In this document: positions 30,901-40,769 of the stretch, piece after piece
How the letters are laid out: each line of letters starts with the position of its first letter
How positions within the stretch are numbered: position 1 is the stretch's first letter
NCBI GenBank assembly: GCA_019038645.1
Contig: JAHOYT010000054.1
Coordinates: 1-64,000, forward strand
Length of the DNA stretch: 64,000 nucleotides
Source: Bacteroidales bacterium
GTDB lineage: Bacteria; Bacteroidota; Bacteroidia; Bacteroidales; UBA12077
Reading direction: 5' to 3'
Notes under the pieces: generated by a model
What the model saw: the letters and a program-made list of their open reading frames with translations, nothing else
What the model was told of the DNA's origin: nothing
Database searches by the model: none
Made by a program: the position numbers and the translations under genes

Positions 30901-30945
30901 GATATTAAGAAGTACTGCAAGCAGAGTTGTTGATAGTAATTTCAT
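24904..30945 (-). CDS. Giant secreted multidomain protein with CARDB-like/Ig-like repeats and T9SS type A C-terminal sorting domain
   Basis: Signal peptide; C-terminal YYPNPVSESLSIILEN...GIYYIRFRIDDKYYLRKLIIQ; about seven 'DVGI..(I/V)..P...C......V.V.I.N.G/S' repeats. Confidence 0.85.
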   Translation of the reverse strand: MKLLSTTLLAVLLNIAVYSQTVVFSEDFESIVPPALPSGWTQEKVVGSSQIDWESMSGGHQGNPASGYNGSTYNAIFQYQSYNNEATRLITPSIDIADIIKPELRFGHAQDIWWDEQDWWDRLKVYYKRGEDSSWVLLEEYLLPVTDWTARNILLPDSSISSTYYIGFEGITGYGHGVCIDEIQIVETGIIAKYLSSITIKQTNSSFIPTGTTNNPIMRIDLVVEGNDGTLILDSLAVKTLNTSDDDLEINGLKIYATDDTIFSTTNLLASGNFNSGIGVFDNLNYDIPRKLSSIWITYDIKEDLSHEMHGHIADVYIEESGIKINNYLYPFADKSPEASRTIYESVFIDNFETDKGWRLTGEFERAIPLGLFGANGNADPEEAYSGSYVLGTDLTDDGLYANGIADTAYVAELPTLNFKYYKDIYLTYYRWLNVDFQDYAKILGSSNGTDWTAIWSGSGFYTENSWYYKSLDISSVFERQEIAKLKYTLGETGAVNAYTGWNIEDVIIIGNYISKDVGITEWIAPLDGCGHTSEEYVEVKIQNYAGELLNDPLPVSYSFDDGETISYDTIINPNIAIDDFIVYQIDKPIDLTVPGWYNNVYATTHLAGDEDNTNNRIDTTIFITPTYSLPYYEDFETNYGYYLSGGTNSSWEYGEPNYIIIDAAASGTKAWVTNPDGLYSNNDSSYLLSPCFNFSGSDSIVFEFKCKGISEDKTDGLSLLYSLNEGTSWNIVPDDGDFYWNWYTEANISDLELPGIDTTNGEWLSFRQLLPLDVMNQSSVKFKFVFESNETNNYEGFGIDDIRIYNAPVDVGISSISEPVTDCEIGADTEVKVYVENYGINTIKSGTKIPLTLEFNSDIINDTLTLASDLLYGNNVLFTFGTTVDMSYAGDFGFTVYTKLENNTYFYNETVSNDTLSTTISVTGMPNYNPFEDIVGGNPITDITLDAEAGYDTYAWLLPPPDNSAATQTWDVTQTGMHYVTVTNLAGCSAQDSIEIVSSLIDLTMDVLYTETADSCERNLLTELSVRFINNGISVISDTDTVLLGYQINNNPVVEDTLFVSSEIGIGGNADFTYNEKCDLKTPGAYTVKVFTNVLKDLNHADDTVTSIINTNGYVDVNLNYDTAYTSQADTLDLVATAGYLNYIWNTAETNDSIKPPNNLSNWFYVTVTDNFACGSDSDSVFVQTYDFGINSVINPVSDCGHTTTEPIQVSIHNYSGNTYLTGTKIPFRFDFNGAGWVNDTVTLASDLGSGIDRTLTLTNTVDPNIDGSYSFVIELNSEQDANSLNDSFDGALETYGYPTVSLPYDTIFTTSADTVELIVQSGFKTYNWSDGSSGSNSLSVSDNFSKKYKVTVTDMHDCITSVDSTHIITYNVGINAMVSPTNACENSANENVTITIKNYSLDILYTDTVIPVGYILEGEVPVVENFTLEADLGPSQTVNYTFADQVDVSLIKTHKFKLFTAYNLDVNTTNDTLIDAIKTFGFPDVEIGDDILTTQPDTVSIVAPGGFNAYNWSDGTVGQTLNVTYLASKEYTLTVADVNGCTTTDYLNIYTYNVTADSINSPVVKCDLTTTETVIIGVINNGADTLQIGEQLEVGYLLNSDPYVSELFNLTEILYPDSTSLFTLSGNDADLTENKPHEFNVFAKLTSLDVDLIDTTTIIIDHPKPDLDLGETVNTANTEYVLDAGSGYVIYEWFDESDLQTYTVDINTQTLNNYYAVTVTNDLGCVASDSVMVIFDITPDLGVTVLKSPVSECWQSGKTYQVEITIENLGEVNITSGSYLDVGYRIGNGPIVLENTNLSSTLNASTTIDYTFADDITFDAAGDYEFKPFVKLGGDENAVNDTLSDNPIEISQPVVDMGSDTVRFSDSYEIIIFDTYSSYLWSTGDTTPTITVTETDTYTVTVTDALGCQGMGEIYCEKITGIDNLIKGEGYKITYYPNPVSESLSIILENEKSTDVVIEIININGQILYNNKLSNVQNTTKHIDVNPYANGIYYIRFRIDDKYYLRKLIIQ

Positions 30946-31087
30946 GACGTTTTTTATTAATTAACAAATCGCTAAAACCTTAGGTTGCGTTTTTCGTATA
31001 CTTTTCCATAAACGCTAGTTTTTCTTACGTAAATTTAAGAAAATTGTTTATAAAAAATGATATATTTACTTTTCAAACTCAAAAAAG

Positions 31088-34000
31088 ATGAAAAAATTAT
31101 TAATATTCATATCGTTATTATTTTTCACAATTAATTTGTTTGCACAAACAGATAGAGAATTTTGGTTTGCTGCTCCTGAAGTAACCTGGCGACATGATAA
31201 TGGACGATTTTATCCGGAATGGGGAACTACATATGCCGGTGGAGAACCAATTTTACTTAGGGTGGTAACTAATACTTTACCAGCAAATGTTACTATAGAA
31301 CAACCTGCAAACTCAGTAAATTTTCCTACAATTAACTTAAGTATTGCTGCAAATTCAACTCAAACGGTTAATTTAACTGATCTGGGAATGCAAGCGGAGG
31401 TGGAAAATACATATGATAATGCTAATGGAATAATGGATAAGGGCATACACATATTTTCTGACAATTTAATTACTGTATATTATGAGGTGAGGACCAGAAA
31501 TAATTGTGATATTTTTGCTTTAAAGGGACAAAATGGATTAGGATCTGACTTTTATGTACCTTTTCAGGATATTGGTAGAAATCAGAGAGATAGTTGGGCT
31601 ACAGACAAAGCTTATTCTGCAATAAATATTGTAGCAATAGAAGATAATACAATAATAACAGTTTTACCATCACAAGCAGTACTTAGAGATATGGGTGCAA
31701 ACATGGTACATCCTGCCGGAGTTCCTTTTGATGTTGTTTTAAATAAAGGACAAACATATTCATTGCCACCTGCATGGGATGCAGCGTGGAACTGGTTTGG
31801 TCGGGAGAAAAATCAACATATTGGTGGAACATATTTACATGTACATGATGACAAAAAGATTGCTGTTACAATTAGTGATGACTCGGTTAGAGAAGATTTA
31901 GCAAGTGTTGATTGGGGCTGTTATGATCTTATTGGAGACCAGATGGTTCACCTCGGTGTTTTAGGAAAGGAATATATTGCAATGAGAGGTCAGTTAAATA
32001 CTGATTTGGAAAATATATTTATGGTTGCAACAGAGAATAATACACGAATTTGGGTTGAAGGTAATGATACATTAAACCCCCCTGATGCAATAATAGATGC
32101 AGGAGAACAGTTCATGTATACATTTGTTGTAGCTTCTCCAGACTTTTTACATATGATTTCAAATAAGAAACTATCTGTTTTACATGTTTCCGGATTTGGT
32201 TGTGAGATGGGTGGTGCAGTACTTCCACCAACTGACAAATGTACTGGTTCCACACAAGTTGGTTTTACGAGATCTACCGATGAAGGATTTTATTTAAATA
32301 TAATGGTTTGGAACGGAGCTGAAGATGGATTTTATATAGATGGGGTTTTACAGGATGGGTCAGCAGGTACTCTTTTTGACGATACTGATTTTCTACCTGT
32401 AACCGGAACTGCAGATTGGTTAGTATATAGATCTCTTAATCTTAATACAGCAACTATTCCTTTAAATGCTCAAACACTTATTACAAATAACAAGGATGTT
32501 TTTCATTTAGGTATAATAAATGGAGGTACAAATTCTGGTTGCCGTTTTGGTTATTTTTCAGATTTTAATGAATTAGCAGTTTCAGCTGAAGCTACAGGTA
32601 GTCAATCAAGTTCTATTAGAGCTTGTAGTTATGAACAAATACAATTATATGCAGCCGGAGGAACTAATTTTAACTGGTGGCCGGCAGAGTATTTAAATGA
32701 TCCGTCTATTGCGGAACCAATTGCTGATCCACCAGCAGGTTCAACTACATTATTTGAAGTTGAAGTTAGTGGTGCCTGCGGATTAACAGACACTGCGAAT
32801 GTTACAGTAAAAAAATTCCCTAATCTTGATGCCCAGTTTTCTGTTGATAAAGGAAACGGATGTTCTCCTTTAGAAATTGAAATGAACGAAACCTCAACGC
32901 AAATTTATGAAAGATATTGGGATTTCAATTATTCAGGAATAGGAGGTATACTTGATAGAGATACTGTTTTATTTACTGATAACACAAATTATGACACAGA
33001 TACTACATTTACACATTTTTTTATTAATACTACTAACGAGGCAGATCCTGATTCAATAGAAAACTATGAAATTCGACTACTAGTAAAGAATACCAACGAT
33101 TGTGTAGATACGGCTTATGGTTCCATAATTGTTTACCCGGAAGTAACTGCTGATTTTACATTAACAGATTTGAATGATACTATTGGTTGTAGCCCGTTGT
33201 TAGTAGGATACGTTGATAATTCAAATAATGAAGATTTTTATTATTGGAAATTTGGTGATGGAGTGTCTAGTACGGTTCAAAACCCTATTCACGAATTTAT
33301 CAATATTCTGAATTCTGATACTGTGTATAACACAGAATTAATTGTAAGATCAATACACTTCTGTAGAGATACTTTAAATATGGATATTACTTTACATCCT
33401 TACCTTGAGGCAGGATTTACAATTGATGTATACGAGGGATGTTCGCCCCTTGATGTTACCGTTACAACAAATAATGTATTTGAAGATTCAGTTGTACTTG
33501 TGTATGGTGATGGAGATACTCTTAAGGCTCCTACTTTAGGCTCGGTTGTTCATACATATAGTAATACAGGTACGAGTGTTGATACCAATGCTATTGAGTT
33601 GCATGTGTTTAATGACGAAGGCTGTGAGAAAATCTGGTATGATACGGTTATTGTATTTCCAGAATTTACTGCAGATTATAATATAGATGTTCCTTCCTAT
33701 TCCGGATGTAATTCTCAATTGTTTAATTTTACAAATGCAACTACTACTAGTTTGCATGCTGCTTCAGAATTTCTTTGGTCCTTTGGTGATGGTTCGAACT
33801 CTAATGTAGAAAACCCACCTCCACATTTATATGATAATACTTCATCAGCCGATAAAGTATACAATTTTACTTTACATGCAGAATCTCAATATGGTTGTTT
33901 TGATGATACTACAGATCAAATTATAATCTATAGGGCTTATGCTGATTTTACAGTTGATGCTGATGAAGGATGTTCTCCTCTTGATGTTACAATTTCAAAT

Positions 34001-37000
34001 ATTTCTGAAGGTAATCAAATAACAACATGGGCTTGGGATTTTGATGATGCAACTAATAGTGCTTTGCAAGATCCTCCTGTAAAAACATATACGAATACTT
34101 CAGGAGCAACTCAGGTTCGCAATATGCAACTCACTGTTACCGGAACAGCTGGTTGTAGCACATCTAAAATTACACCTATAACTGTTTATTCATCTGTAGA
34201 TTTAACATTTATTCCATTAAATCAAACCGGTTGTGATTCCTTTGAGATTGACTTCAATTCAACCATTAATCCGATTATAGCAGGAACAACTTATCAATGG
34301 GATTTTGGTGATGGAACTTCATCAGGTATAGATGACCCAACACATATTTACAGGAATTTAACAAACGCAAATGCAGTAGTATATCCTGTTAATATTGCAG
34401 TTCAAACACCTGACGGTTGTACTGATGCTGAAACAACGAATATAACTGTTAGACCTTACGTTAATGCAAAATTCACAGTTGACAAGGTGGCAGACTGTTC
34501 ACCTTTAACCCTGGACGCAGTTGCAACAGAATATATAGGTATTCCTGTTGGTAATTATGCGTGGACATATGGTGATGGGTATAATCCGACAGTATCTGAT
34601 CCTCCTGCACATACGTATCCTGCTAATCCTCCAGGGGCAAATGATATTTATACACTTAGATTAGATGTATCTGATCCAAGTGGAATTTGCACTGATTTTA
34701 TTACACAAACAATAACAGTTTACGATGAAGCACTGGCCGATTTTGATCCAAAAAATTCAACAGATTGTAATCCGTATGTTTTAACTTTCGATAATGTATC
34801 ACTAAATGCAGCAATAAATAAGTGGGATTTTGATGATGGAGGTACAACTTCATCTGACTTTGAACCTACATATACTTTTACAAATGATGCTGTTGTTACA
34901 AAAACGTATGATGTTGAATTAGAGGTTACTTCGGATGAAGGATGTACTGATGTTACAACCTCACCTGTGAATGTTTATCCTCTCGTAATAGCTGATTTTG
35001 ACATTGATATTTCCGAAGGTTGTTCTCCGGTTATTGTAACTATTTCTAATAATTCGTCCGGTGGTAATTATAGATGGTTTTGGACTGATGATGATCTAAC
35101 TGCTGCTGCGGACTTCACAACAAATACTTCACCAGATTCATTTACTCATACTTATACCAATTCATCCGGGATTACAGATATTAATAACCTAACCGTAATT
35201 GCAGATAATGGAAATGGTTGTTTTGATACATTGCAAAGAGCAGTTACAGTACATACAACAATTGACGCTCAGTTTACTGTCAATCCTGTTAGCGAGGAAG
35301 GATGTAATCCTTTAACAGTTGATTTTACAAATACAACATTTAACGGGGATACTTATAATTGGTCATTTGGTGATGGATCATCAACAACAATAACTTCTCC
35401 AACAAATGAATTTATTAATACAACTACCAGCGATAAAACATTCAATGTGAGAATGGATGCTGAATCTGTAAATGGTTGTACAGATTTTGCAGAAACTGTA
35501 ATTACAGTTTATTCGAAGGTAATTTCTGGTTTTTCTATTGAAACGAGTGAAGGATGCCCTCCTTTTTATACATCAATTGATAATACTTCAGTAGGGAATG
35601 CAGCAAATACATACCAATGGTTAATTGACAATGTTCCGGTTGGTGGTTCACCTGTAGATTTATCAGATTTTGACCATACTTATGAAAATACTGTAACTTT
35701 CACACGCGATTATGAAGTTAAGTTAATTGCAACAAATCCACATGGATGTACATCTGAACATACAGATATCGTTACTGTATATGAATATATTGAAGCATCA
35801 TATAGTATGGATATTGATAATGGTTGTAGTCCTCTTGACATTGAATTTACAGATTTATCTTCGGTGCCGGCCTCAACTAAGTATATATGGGGTTTTGGTG
35901 ATGGAGCTTCTTCGGGTTTATCCGACCCCACACATACATTTTATAATTCAAGCCGAACAGCAGATTTAACATATACAGTTGATCTGACAGTACAATCACC
36001 AAATTATTGTGCTGATGATACAAGCATGGAAGTAGATGTTTATCACCAGCCATTATCGAAGTTCTTTATTGATAATACTTCTTCTTGTCCACCTTTATTA
36101 TCTACCCTGATAAAACAATCAGAAGGAGAAGATATGTTTGAATGGCGTTTTGATGACGGTAACCCAAATAATACAACAGATGCAAATTTAACGTATTCAT
36201 GGCCAAACACAGACGTTGATGTTATTCAAACCTACAATTTAGAACTTTGGGTGGGAACTTTTAATAATTGTAAAGATAGTGTCTCATTAGATTTGAATGT
36301 ATTCCCTTTAGTAGATGCTGATTTTACTATTGATAATAATGAAGGTTGTAGTCCGTTAGAAGATGTGAATTTTACGAATGAATCCACATCACCCGCAACA
36401 CAGTTTTTCTGGAGTTTTGGAGATGGTTCAACTACCAACATGGAAAATCCGGCACATGATTTTGCGAATATAGGAATTACTGATAGAACATATGATGTGT
36501 TTTTTAGAGCATCATCGGAATATAATTGCTGGGATACAATAACAAAGCAAGTTACGGTTTATGTGCAACCGAATGCAGAGTTTTATGTCGATCCGGTATT
36601 ATTAACATTCCCTGACAATATAGTAGGTGTTGATAATAAGACGAATAGTGGTCCGTTTGATTATCTGTGGAAGTTTGGAGATATTGATAATACTGAATCC
36701 GATGCGGAAGAACCAGGTTCTTTTGAATATGAACATTGGGGAGAGAAAATAATTGAATTAACTGCAATTAGTCAAACTAATATTGATTGTAATGATTATT
36801 ATGCTGACACGATAACTATTATACCTCCTGAAGTAAATGCAGACTTTACAAGCAATATTAATGAAGGCTGTTTAGCAGATGGTTTAGAAGTGCAGTTTAC
36901 AGCTGCTGGTTCTGCTTACTCTGAAGATTATAGCTATTCATGGGAGTTTGGAGATGGAAAAACCGGTACGGGACAATATATTAATCATATTTATGAAGAA

Positions 37001-37633
37001 GCAGGTATTTATTATGTAAAAATGACTGCTTCAAGTACTGAGGGAATGGGAGAAGATTATGAATATAAAACCATTCAGGTATACTCAAACCCAACAGCTA
37101 ACTTTGAGGTGTCTCCGGCTCTTGTCATGTTAAATATTGATCTTGAAGCAAGAGTAGAATTTTTTAATTTATCTGAGTGTAGCGACACTTCGGGCTGTTC
37201 ATATGTTTGGGACTTTGGGGATGGAAGTACTGGCATATCAAGAGATGTAACACATCAATATACTGAGTTAGGTATATATGATATTGGTTTAACCGTAACA
37301 TCTTTTAATAATTGCGTAGATTCATTATTCAAACCAGGAGCGGTTGAGGTAATCGGAGCAGGTCAAATTTCATTTCCAAATGCCTTTACTCCAAATGGTG
37401 ATGGATTGAATGATGTTTTCAGGCCGGTATCCGAAGGAGTTATAAAATATGAATTGCTGGTATATACCAGATGGGGTGAATTAATTTTTACCACAAAAGA
37501 TTTAAGTGCAGGTTGGGATGGCAAGATACAAGGTGAATATGCAAAACCTGAAGTATATGTGTGGAAAGCAGAGGGTAAATTTACAAATGGCAGAGCGTTT
37601 GAACTGGCAGGTGATATAACATTAATAAAATAA
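31088..37633 (+). CDS. Giant PKD-repeat surface protein with IgGFc-binding-like N-terminus and T9SS type B (gliding-motility/CHU_C) C-terminus
   Basis: Signal peptide; about 17 'ADFTID..EGCSPL...W.FGDG...' repeats; C-terminal FPNAFTPNGDGLNDVFRP...VYTRWGELIF...GWDGKIQGEYAKPEVYVWK. Confidence 0.9.
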   Translation: MKKLLIFISLLFFTINLFAQTDREFWFAAPEVTWRHDNGRFYPEWGTTYAGGEPILLRVVTNTLPANVTIEQPANSVNFPTINLSIAANSTQTVNLTDLGMQAEVENTYDNANGIMDKGIHIFSDNLITVYYEVRTRNNCDIFALKGQNGLGSDFYVPFQDIGRNQRDSWATDKAYSAINIVAIEDNTIITVLPSQAVLRDMGANMVHPAGVPFDVVLNKGQTYSLPPAWDAAWNWFGREKNQHIGGTYLHVHDDKKIAVTISDDSVREDLASVDWGCYDLIGDQMVHLGVLGKEYIAMRGQLNTDLENIFMVATENNTRIWVEGNDTLNPPDAIIDAGEQFMYTFVVASPDFLHMISNKKLSVLHVSGFGCEMGGAVLPPTDKCTGSTQVGFTRSTDEGFYLNIMVWNGAEDGFYIDGVLQDGSAGTLFDDTDFLPVTGTADWLVYRSLNLNTATIPLNAQTLITNNKDVFHLGIINGGTNSGCRFGYFSDFNELAVSAEATGSQSSSIRACSYEQIQLYAAGGTNFNWWPAEYLNDPSIAEPIADPPAGSTTLFEVEVSGACGLTDTANVTVKKFPNLDAQFSVDKGNGCSPLEIEMNETSTQIYERYWDFNYSGIGGILDRDTVLFTDNTNYDTDTTFTHFFINTTNEADPDSIENYEIRLLVKNTNDCVDTAYGSIIVYPEVTADFTLTDLNDTIGCSPLLVGYVDNSNNEDFYYWKFGDGVSSTVQNPIHEFINILNSDTVYNTELIVRSIHFCRDTLNMDITLHPYLEAGFTIDVYEGCSPLDVTVTTNNVFEDSVVLVYGDGDTLKAPTLGSVVHTYSNTGTSVDTNAIELHVFNDEGCEKIWYDTVIVFPEFTADYNIDVPSYSGCNSQLFNFTNATTTSLHAASEFLWSFGDGSNSNVENPPPHLYDNTSSADKVYNFTLHAESQYGCFDDTTDQIIIYRAYADFTVDADEGCSPLDVTISNISEGNQITTWAWDFDDATNSALQDPPVKTYTNTSGATQVRNMQLTVTGTAGCSTSKITPITVYSSVDLTFIPLNQTGCDSFEIDFNSTINPIIAGTTYQWDFGDGTSSGIDDPTHIYRNLTNANAVVYPVNIAVQTPDGCTDAETTNITVRPYVNAKFTVDKVADCSPLTLDAVATEYIGIPVGNYAWTYGDGYNPTVSDPPAHTYPANPPGANDIYTLRLDVSDPSGICTDFITQTITVYDEALADFDPKNSTDCNPYVLTFDNVSLNAAINKWDFDDGGTTSSDFEPTYTFTNDAVVTKTYDVELEVTSDEGCTDVTTSPVNVYPLVIADFDIDISEGCSPVIVTISNNSSGGNYRWFWTDDDLTAAADFTTNTSPDSFTHTYTNSSGITDINNLTVIADNGNGCFDTLQRAVTVHTTIDAQFTVNPVSEEGCNPLTVDFTNTTFNGDTYNWSFGDGSSTTITSPTNEFINTTTSDKTFNVRMDAESVNGCTDFAETVITVYSKVISGFSIETSEGCPPFYTSIDNTSVGNAANTYQWLIDNVPVGGSPVDLSDFDHTYENTVTFTRDYEVKLIATNPHGCTSEHTDIVTVYEYIEASYSMDIDNGCSPLDIEFTDLSSVPASTKYIWGFGDGASSGLSDPTHTFYNSSRTADLTYTVDLTVQSPNYCADDTSMEVDVYHQPLSKFFIDNTSSCPPLLSTLIKQSEGEDMFEWRFDDGNPNNTTDANLTYSWPNTDVDVIQTYNLELWVGTFNNCKDSVSLDLNVFPLVDADFTIDNNEGCSPLEDVNFTNESTSPATQFFWSFGDGSTTNMENPAHDFANIGITDRTYDVFFRASSEYNCWDTITKQVTVYVQPNAEFYVDPVLLTFPDNIVGVDNKTNSGPFDYLWKFGDIDNTESDAEEPGSFEYEHWGEKIIELTAISQTNIDCNDYYADTITIIPPEVNADFTSNINEGCLADGLEVQFTAAGSAYSEDYSYSWEFGDGKTGTGQYINHIYEEAGIYYVKMTASSTEGMGEDYEYKTIQVYSNPTANFEVSPALVMLNIDLEARVEFFNLSECSDTSGCSYVWDFGDGSTGISRDVTHQYTELGIYDIGLTVTSFNNCVDSLFKPGAVEVIGAGQISFPNAFTPNGDGLNDVFRPVSEGVIKYELLVYTRWGELIFTTKDLSAGWDGKIQGEYAKPEVYVWKAEGKFTNGRAFELAGDITLIK

Positions 37634-37809
37634 GAATCACTTAACATGTCAGGTATCTCAAAATGATAATAAATAAAATAAAGATTTGTTAAACAATGTT
37701 AATAAGTAATTTATTGTAAGATTTGAAAATATTTATAAATTTACAATTAAGAACGTAATAGTGCGTTGTATGTGTAATGAAATTGCTATAATAAAGGAAA
37801 ATAAAAATT

Positions 37810-38796
37810 GTGAAACGATTATATATACTATTCATTTTAATAGGTTTAATAATTTTTAAAACTGGTTTATCGCAGGATTCTCAGTTTTCACAATTTTATG
37901 CAAGCCCGCTTTATTTAGCCCCTTCGTTTGCAGGGTCAACTGATGGTGACCGTATTTCAATAAATTATCGTAATCAATGGCCCTCTTTAACTAAATCGTT
38001 TCAAACTTATTCGCTTGGTTATGACCATTATTTTCCACATTTGAATAGTGGAGTCGGGCTTTTAATGTACAGAGAACAAGCCGGGGCCAGTAGCCTGTCT
38101 ACAACAAATATTGGTTTAGTTTATTCGTATAAATTCAGTTTTAGAAGTGGCTGGAGAGTAAGCCCAGGATTGAGTTTTTTTTATACACAACGAAATGTTG
38201 ATTTTGGAAGCTTACTTTTTGAAGATGAAATCCGAAGTGATATAACCACAGGTACCGGCGAGCAGCAGATTCTTGAGAAGAAAGCAGATATTGACGCATC
38301 ATTTTCGGTGTTAACTTATAATAAAAATTATTGGGTTGGATTTACCTGGGATAGAATATTAAAGCCAAATCGTTCTTTAACGGGTGATGTGATTGAGGAT
38401 CCTTTCAAGTTTTCTATATACGGAGGAACGAAATTTACAATTTTTGACAGGTATAACTGGGCAAGCGGACAAAGTTTATCACCTTCTTTTCTTTTTAAAA
38501 TGCAGGATACTTATTCTCAGCTTGATATTGGATTATACTGGTATCAGATTCCTCTTGTTATTGGTTTATGGTATAGAGGGATACCGGTTTTTAAAGAGCT
38601 TGCCAGTAATGATGCTTTAACTCTTTTATTAGGTTTTAAAATAGATCAGGTTAGTGTTGGATATAGCTATGATGTAACTATCTCAAAGCTTGCAGGATTT
38701 ACTGGTGGCACTCATGAAATTTCTTTGAACTACATGTTTAACCAGGGTATTACTAAAAGAGAAAAAAGAAAAGGTATTCCTTGTCCTACTTTCTGA
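37810..38796 (+). CDS. PorP/SprF family type IX secretion membrane protein
   Basis: SQDSQFSQFYASPLYLAPSFAGSTDGDRISINYRNQWPSL. Confidence 0.92.
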   Translation: MKRLYILFILIGLIIFKTGLSQDSQFSQFYASPLYLAPSFAGSTDGDRISINYRNQWPSLTKSFQTYSLGYDHYFPHLNSGVGLLMYREQAGASSLSTTNIGLVYSYKFSFRSGWRVSPGLSFFYTQRNVDFGSLLFEDEIRSDITTGTGEQQILEKKADIDASFSVLTYNKNYWVGFTWDRILKPNRSLTGDVIEDPFKFSIYGGTKFTIFDRYNWASGQSLSPSFLFKMQDTYSQLDIGLYWYQIPLVIGLWYRGIPVFKELASNDALTLLLGFKIDQVSVGYSYDVTISKLAGFTGGTHEISLNYMFNQGITKREKRKGIPCPTF

Positions 38797-38885
38797 TAAA
38801 AAATCCCAAAATTCTTTTTGGAGTGTATTATATTCAATTATATTTGCTTTGTTAAAATAACGAATAAAAATTAAATTAATTAATT

Positions 38886-39491
38886 ATGAAAAAACTTTCT
38901 CTTTGGTTAAATATAGTTTTAATCATTGCTGTTGCGGTAATCTATTTTTTACATTTTTCAGGAAACAAAACTGCTAAGGTAGAAGTGAATGAGGATGGAA
39001 CAGAATTGGTAATTGACAGAGATTACGCAATTGCATACGTGAATATTGATACATTGGTGAGAAATTATGATTTATTTATTGATAAGAGTGGTGAGTTAAC
39101 TCAAAAGAAAAATGAATCAGAAGCAGAATTGCAAATTCAGTCGAGAAAATTTGAAAAGGAAGTTCGGGACTATCAGGATAAAGTTAATAAGGGTCTAATT
39201 ACCAGAACAAAAGCTCAAATGTTGCAACAGGAACTTGCTCAAAAAGAGCAGCAATTATATGCAACAAGAGATAACTTGGCAATGCAATTACAAGAAGAAG
39301 AGCAGGTAATGTATCGACAGGTACTAAATGAAGTTATGTCCTATCTTGAAGAGTATAATAAGGATTATAATTACAAATTTATTTTTAGCAATTCATTCGG
39401 AGGACAGCTTTTATATACTGATAAAAGCCTGAATATTACAAGTGACGTACTTGTAGGTTTGAATGAAAAGTACGGTAAATCAAAGGAGTAA
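38886..39491 (+). CDS. OmpH/Skp-like periplasmic chaperone family protein
   Basis: N-terminal TM, AYVNIDTLVRNYDLF, coiled-coil, C-terminal 'Y...NYKFIFSNS..G..LY' pattern. Confidence 0.8.
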   Translation: MKKLSLWLNIVLIIAVAVIYFLHFSGNKTAKVEVNEDGTELVIDRDYAIAYVNIDTLVRNYDLFIDKSGELTQKKNESEAELQIQSRKFEKEVRDYQDKVNKGLITRTKAQMLQQELAQKEQQLYATRDNLAMQLQEEEQVMYRQVLNEVMSYLEEYNKDYNYKFIFSNSFGGQLLYTDKSLNITSDVLVGLNEKYGKSKE

Positions 39492-39503
39492 AAGTACTAT
39501 AAA

Positions 39504-40769
39504 ATGGGATTTGCAGATTTTTACTTTGAAAGACAAAAGGAATTTCAGGTGAAAATTGATGATACTCCTAACAGTGATCTTAAATATATTGTAGTTATTC
39601 CATGTTATTATGAGTTTGAAATAATCACAACACTCAACTCAATCAGGAATAGCAATAGACCAAAATCTTCTGTAGAAATATTAATAGTAATTAATTCATC
39701 TGAAGATTCCGATCAGAGGGTTTTAGATCAAAATAAGAAAACATATAGCGAAGTGAATAATTGGATTGCACTGCATGATGATTCTTCACTTCGTTTTTTT
39801 GTTATTAACGATGAAAACCTTCCCCGAAAATTTGCAGGAGCTGGATTAGCCAGAAAAACAGGGATGGATCAGGCCGTGTATCGGTTTAACCAAATAAATC
39901 AGGAGCGGGGCGTTATCATTTCGCTTGATGCCGATGCTGTTATAAAAGAGAATTATTTTACTGAGTTGGAAAAACACTTTAACCGGTTTCCGAAAACAAA
40001 TGTTGCAACAATTTATTTTGAACATCCGATTGAAGGCAATGAGTATGACAATGAAACATATGATGCTATTACAACATATGAACTGTATTTAAGGTATTAC
40101 AAACAGGTTTTAAAATATTCTGGTTTTCCGTATTCGTTTTATACAGTTGGTTCATGTTTTAGTGTTAATGCGAAAGCATATGTAAAGCAGGGGGGAATGA
40201 ATAAAAAACAAGCCGGAGAAGATTTCTACTTTTTACATAAAATTTTCCCACTTAGTCACAATCACGAAATCAATACAACTTGTGTTTATCCATCGCCAAG
40301 ACCTTCGGACAGAGTCCCATTTGGAACCGGACCAATGGTTAAATCAATAATTGAAGCTGGAGAAGAAGTTTTTTTAACTTATAATCTCGATTCTTTTTTT
40401 GAATTAAGAAGTTTTTTTGAGCGCATAAATGATTTATTTAAAATATCATCAGAAGAACTTGATAGACTTATGGATAAATTGCCTGTTTGTATAACTGAAT
40501 TTTTAAAACAAAATGAAATAAGTGTAGCTATTAAAGAAATTAACGGGAACAGTACTACTCTTATAACATTCACAAAACGTTTCTTTGATTGGTTTAATGC
40601 TTTTAGGGTATTGAAATTCCTTAATTTTGCGCATGAAAAATACTATCAGAAACAGTCTTTGTTAAACGAAGTGGAAAAACTTTTGGTTTTTTTATCAATT
40701 AAGGAGTCAAAAAAGAAAACTAATAAAATTTATTTAGAGATTTTCAGGAAACTGGAAAGACGGTATTAA
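39504..40769 (+). CDS. Glycosyltransferase family 2-like protein
   Basis: YIVVIPCYYEFEIITTLNSI...GVIISLDADAVIKENYF (GT-A fold signature). Confidence 0.75.
   Translation: MGFADFYFERQKEFQVKIDDTPNSDLKYIVVIPCYYEFEIITTLNSIRNSNRPKSSVEILIVINSSEDSDQRVLDQNKKTYSEVNNWIALHDDSSLRFFVINDENLPRKFAGAGLARKTGMDQAVYRFNQINQERGVIISLDADAVIKENYFTELEKHFNRFPKTNVATIYFEHPIEGNEYDNETYDAITTYELYLRYYKQVLKYSGFPYSFYTVGSCFSVNAKAYVKQGGMNKKQAGEDFYFLHKIFPLSHNHEINTTCVYPSPRPSDRVPFGTGPMVKSIIEAGEEVFLTYNLDSFFELRSFFERINDLFKISSEELDRLMDKLPVCITEFLKQNEISVAIKEINGNSTTLITFTKRFFDWFNAFRVLKFLNFAHEKYYQKQSLLNEVEKLLVFLSIKESKKKTNKIYLEIFRKLERRY

Noticed and set aside
31088-37633. Repetitive DNA of the PKD gene considered as a mobile element or CRISPR-like array
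   Set aside because: Periodicity is at protein-domain level in one continuous ORF with divergent nucleotide repeats.
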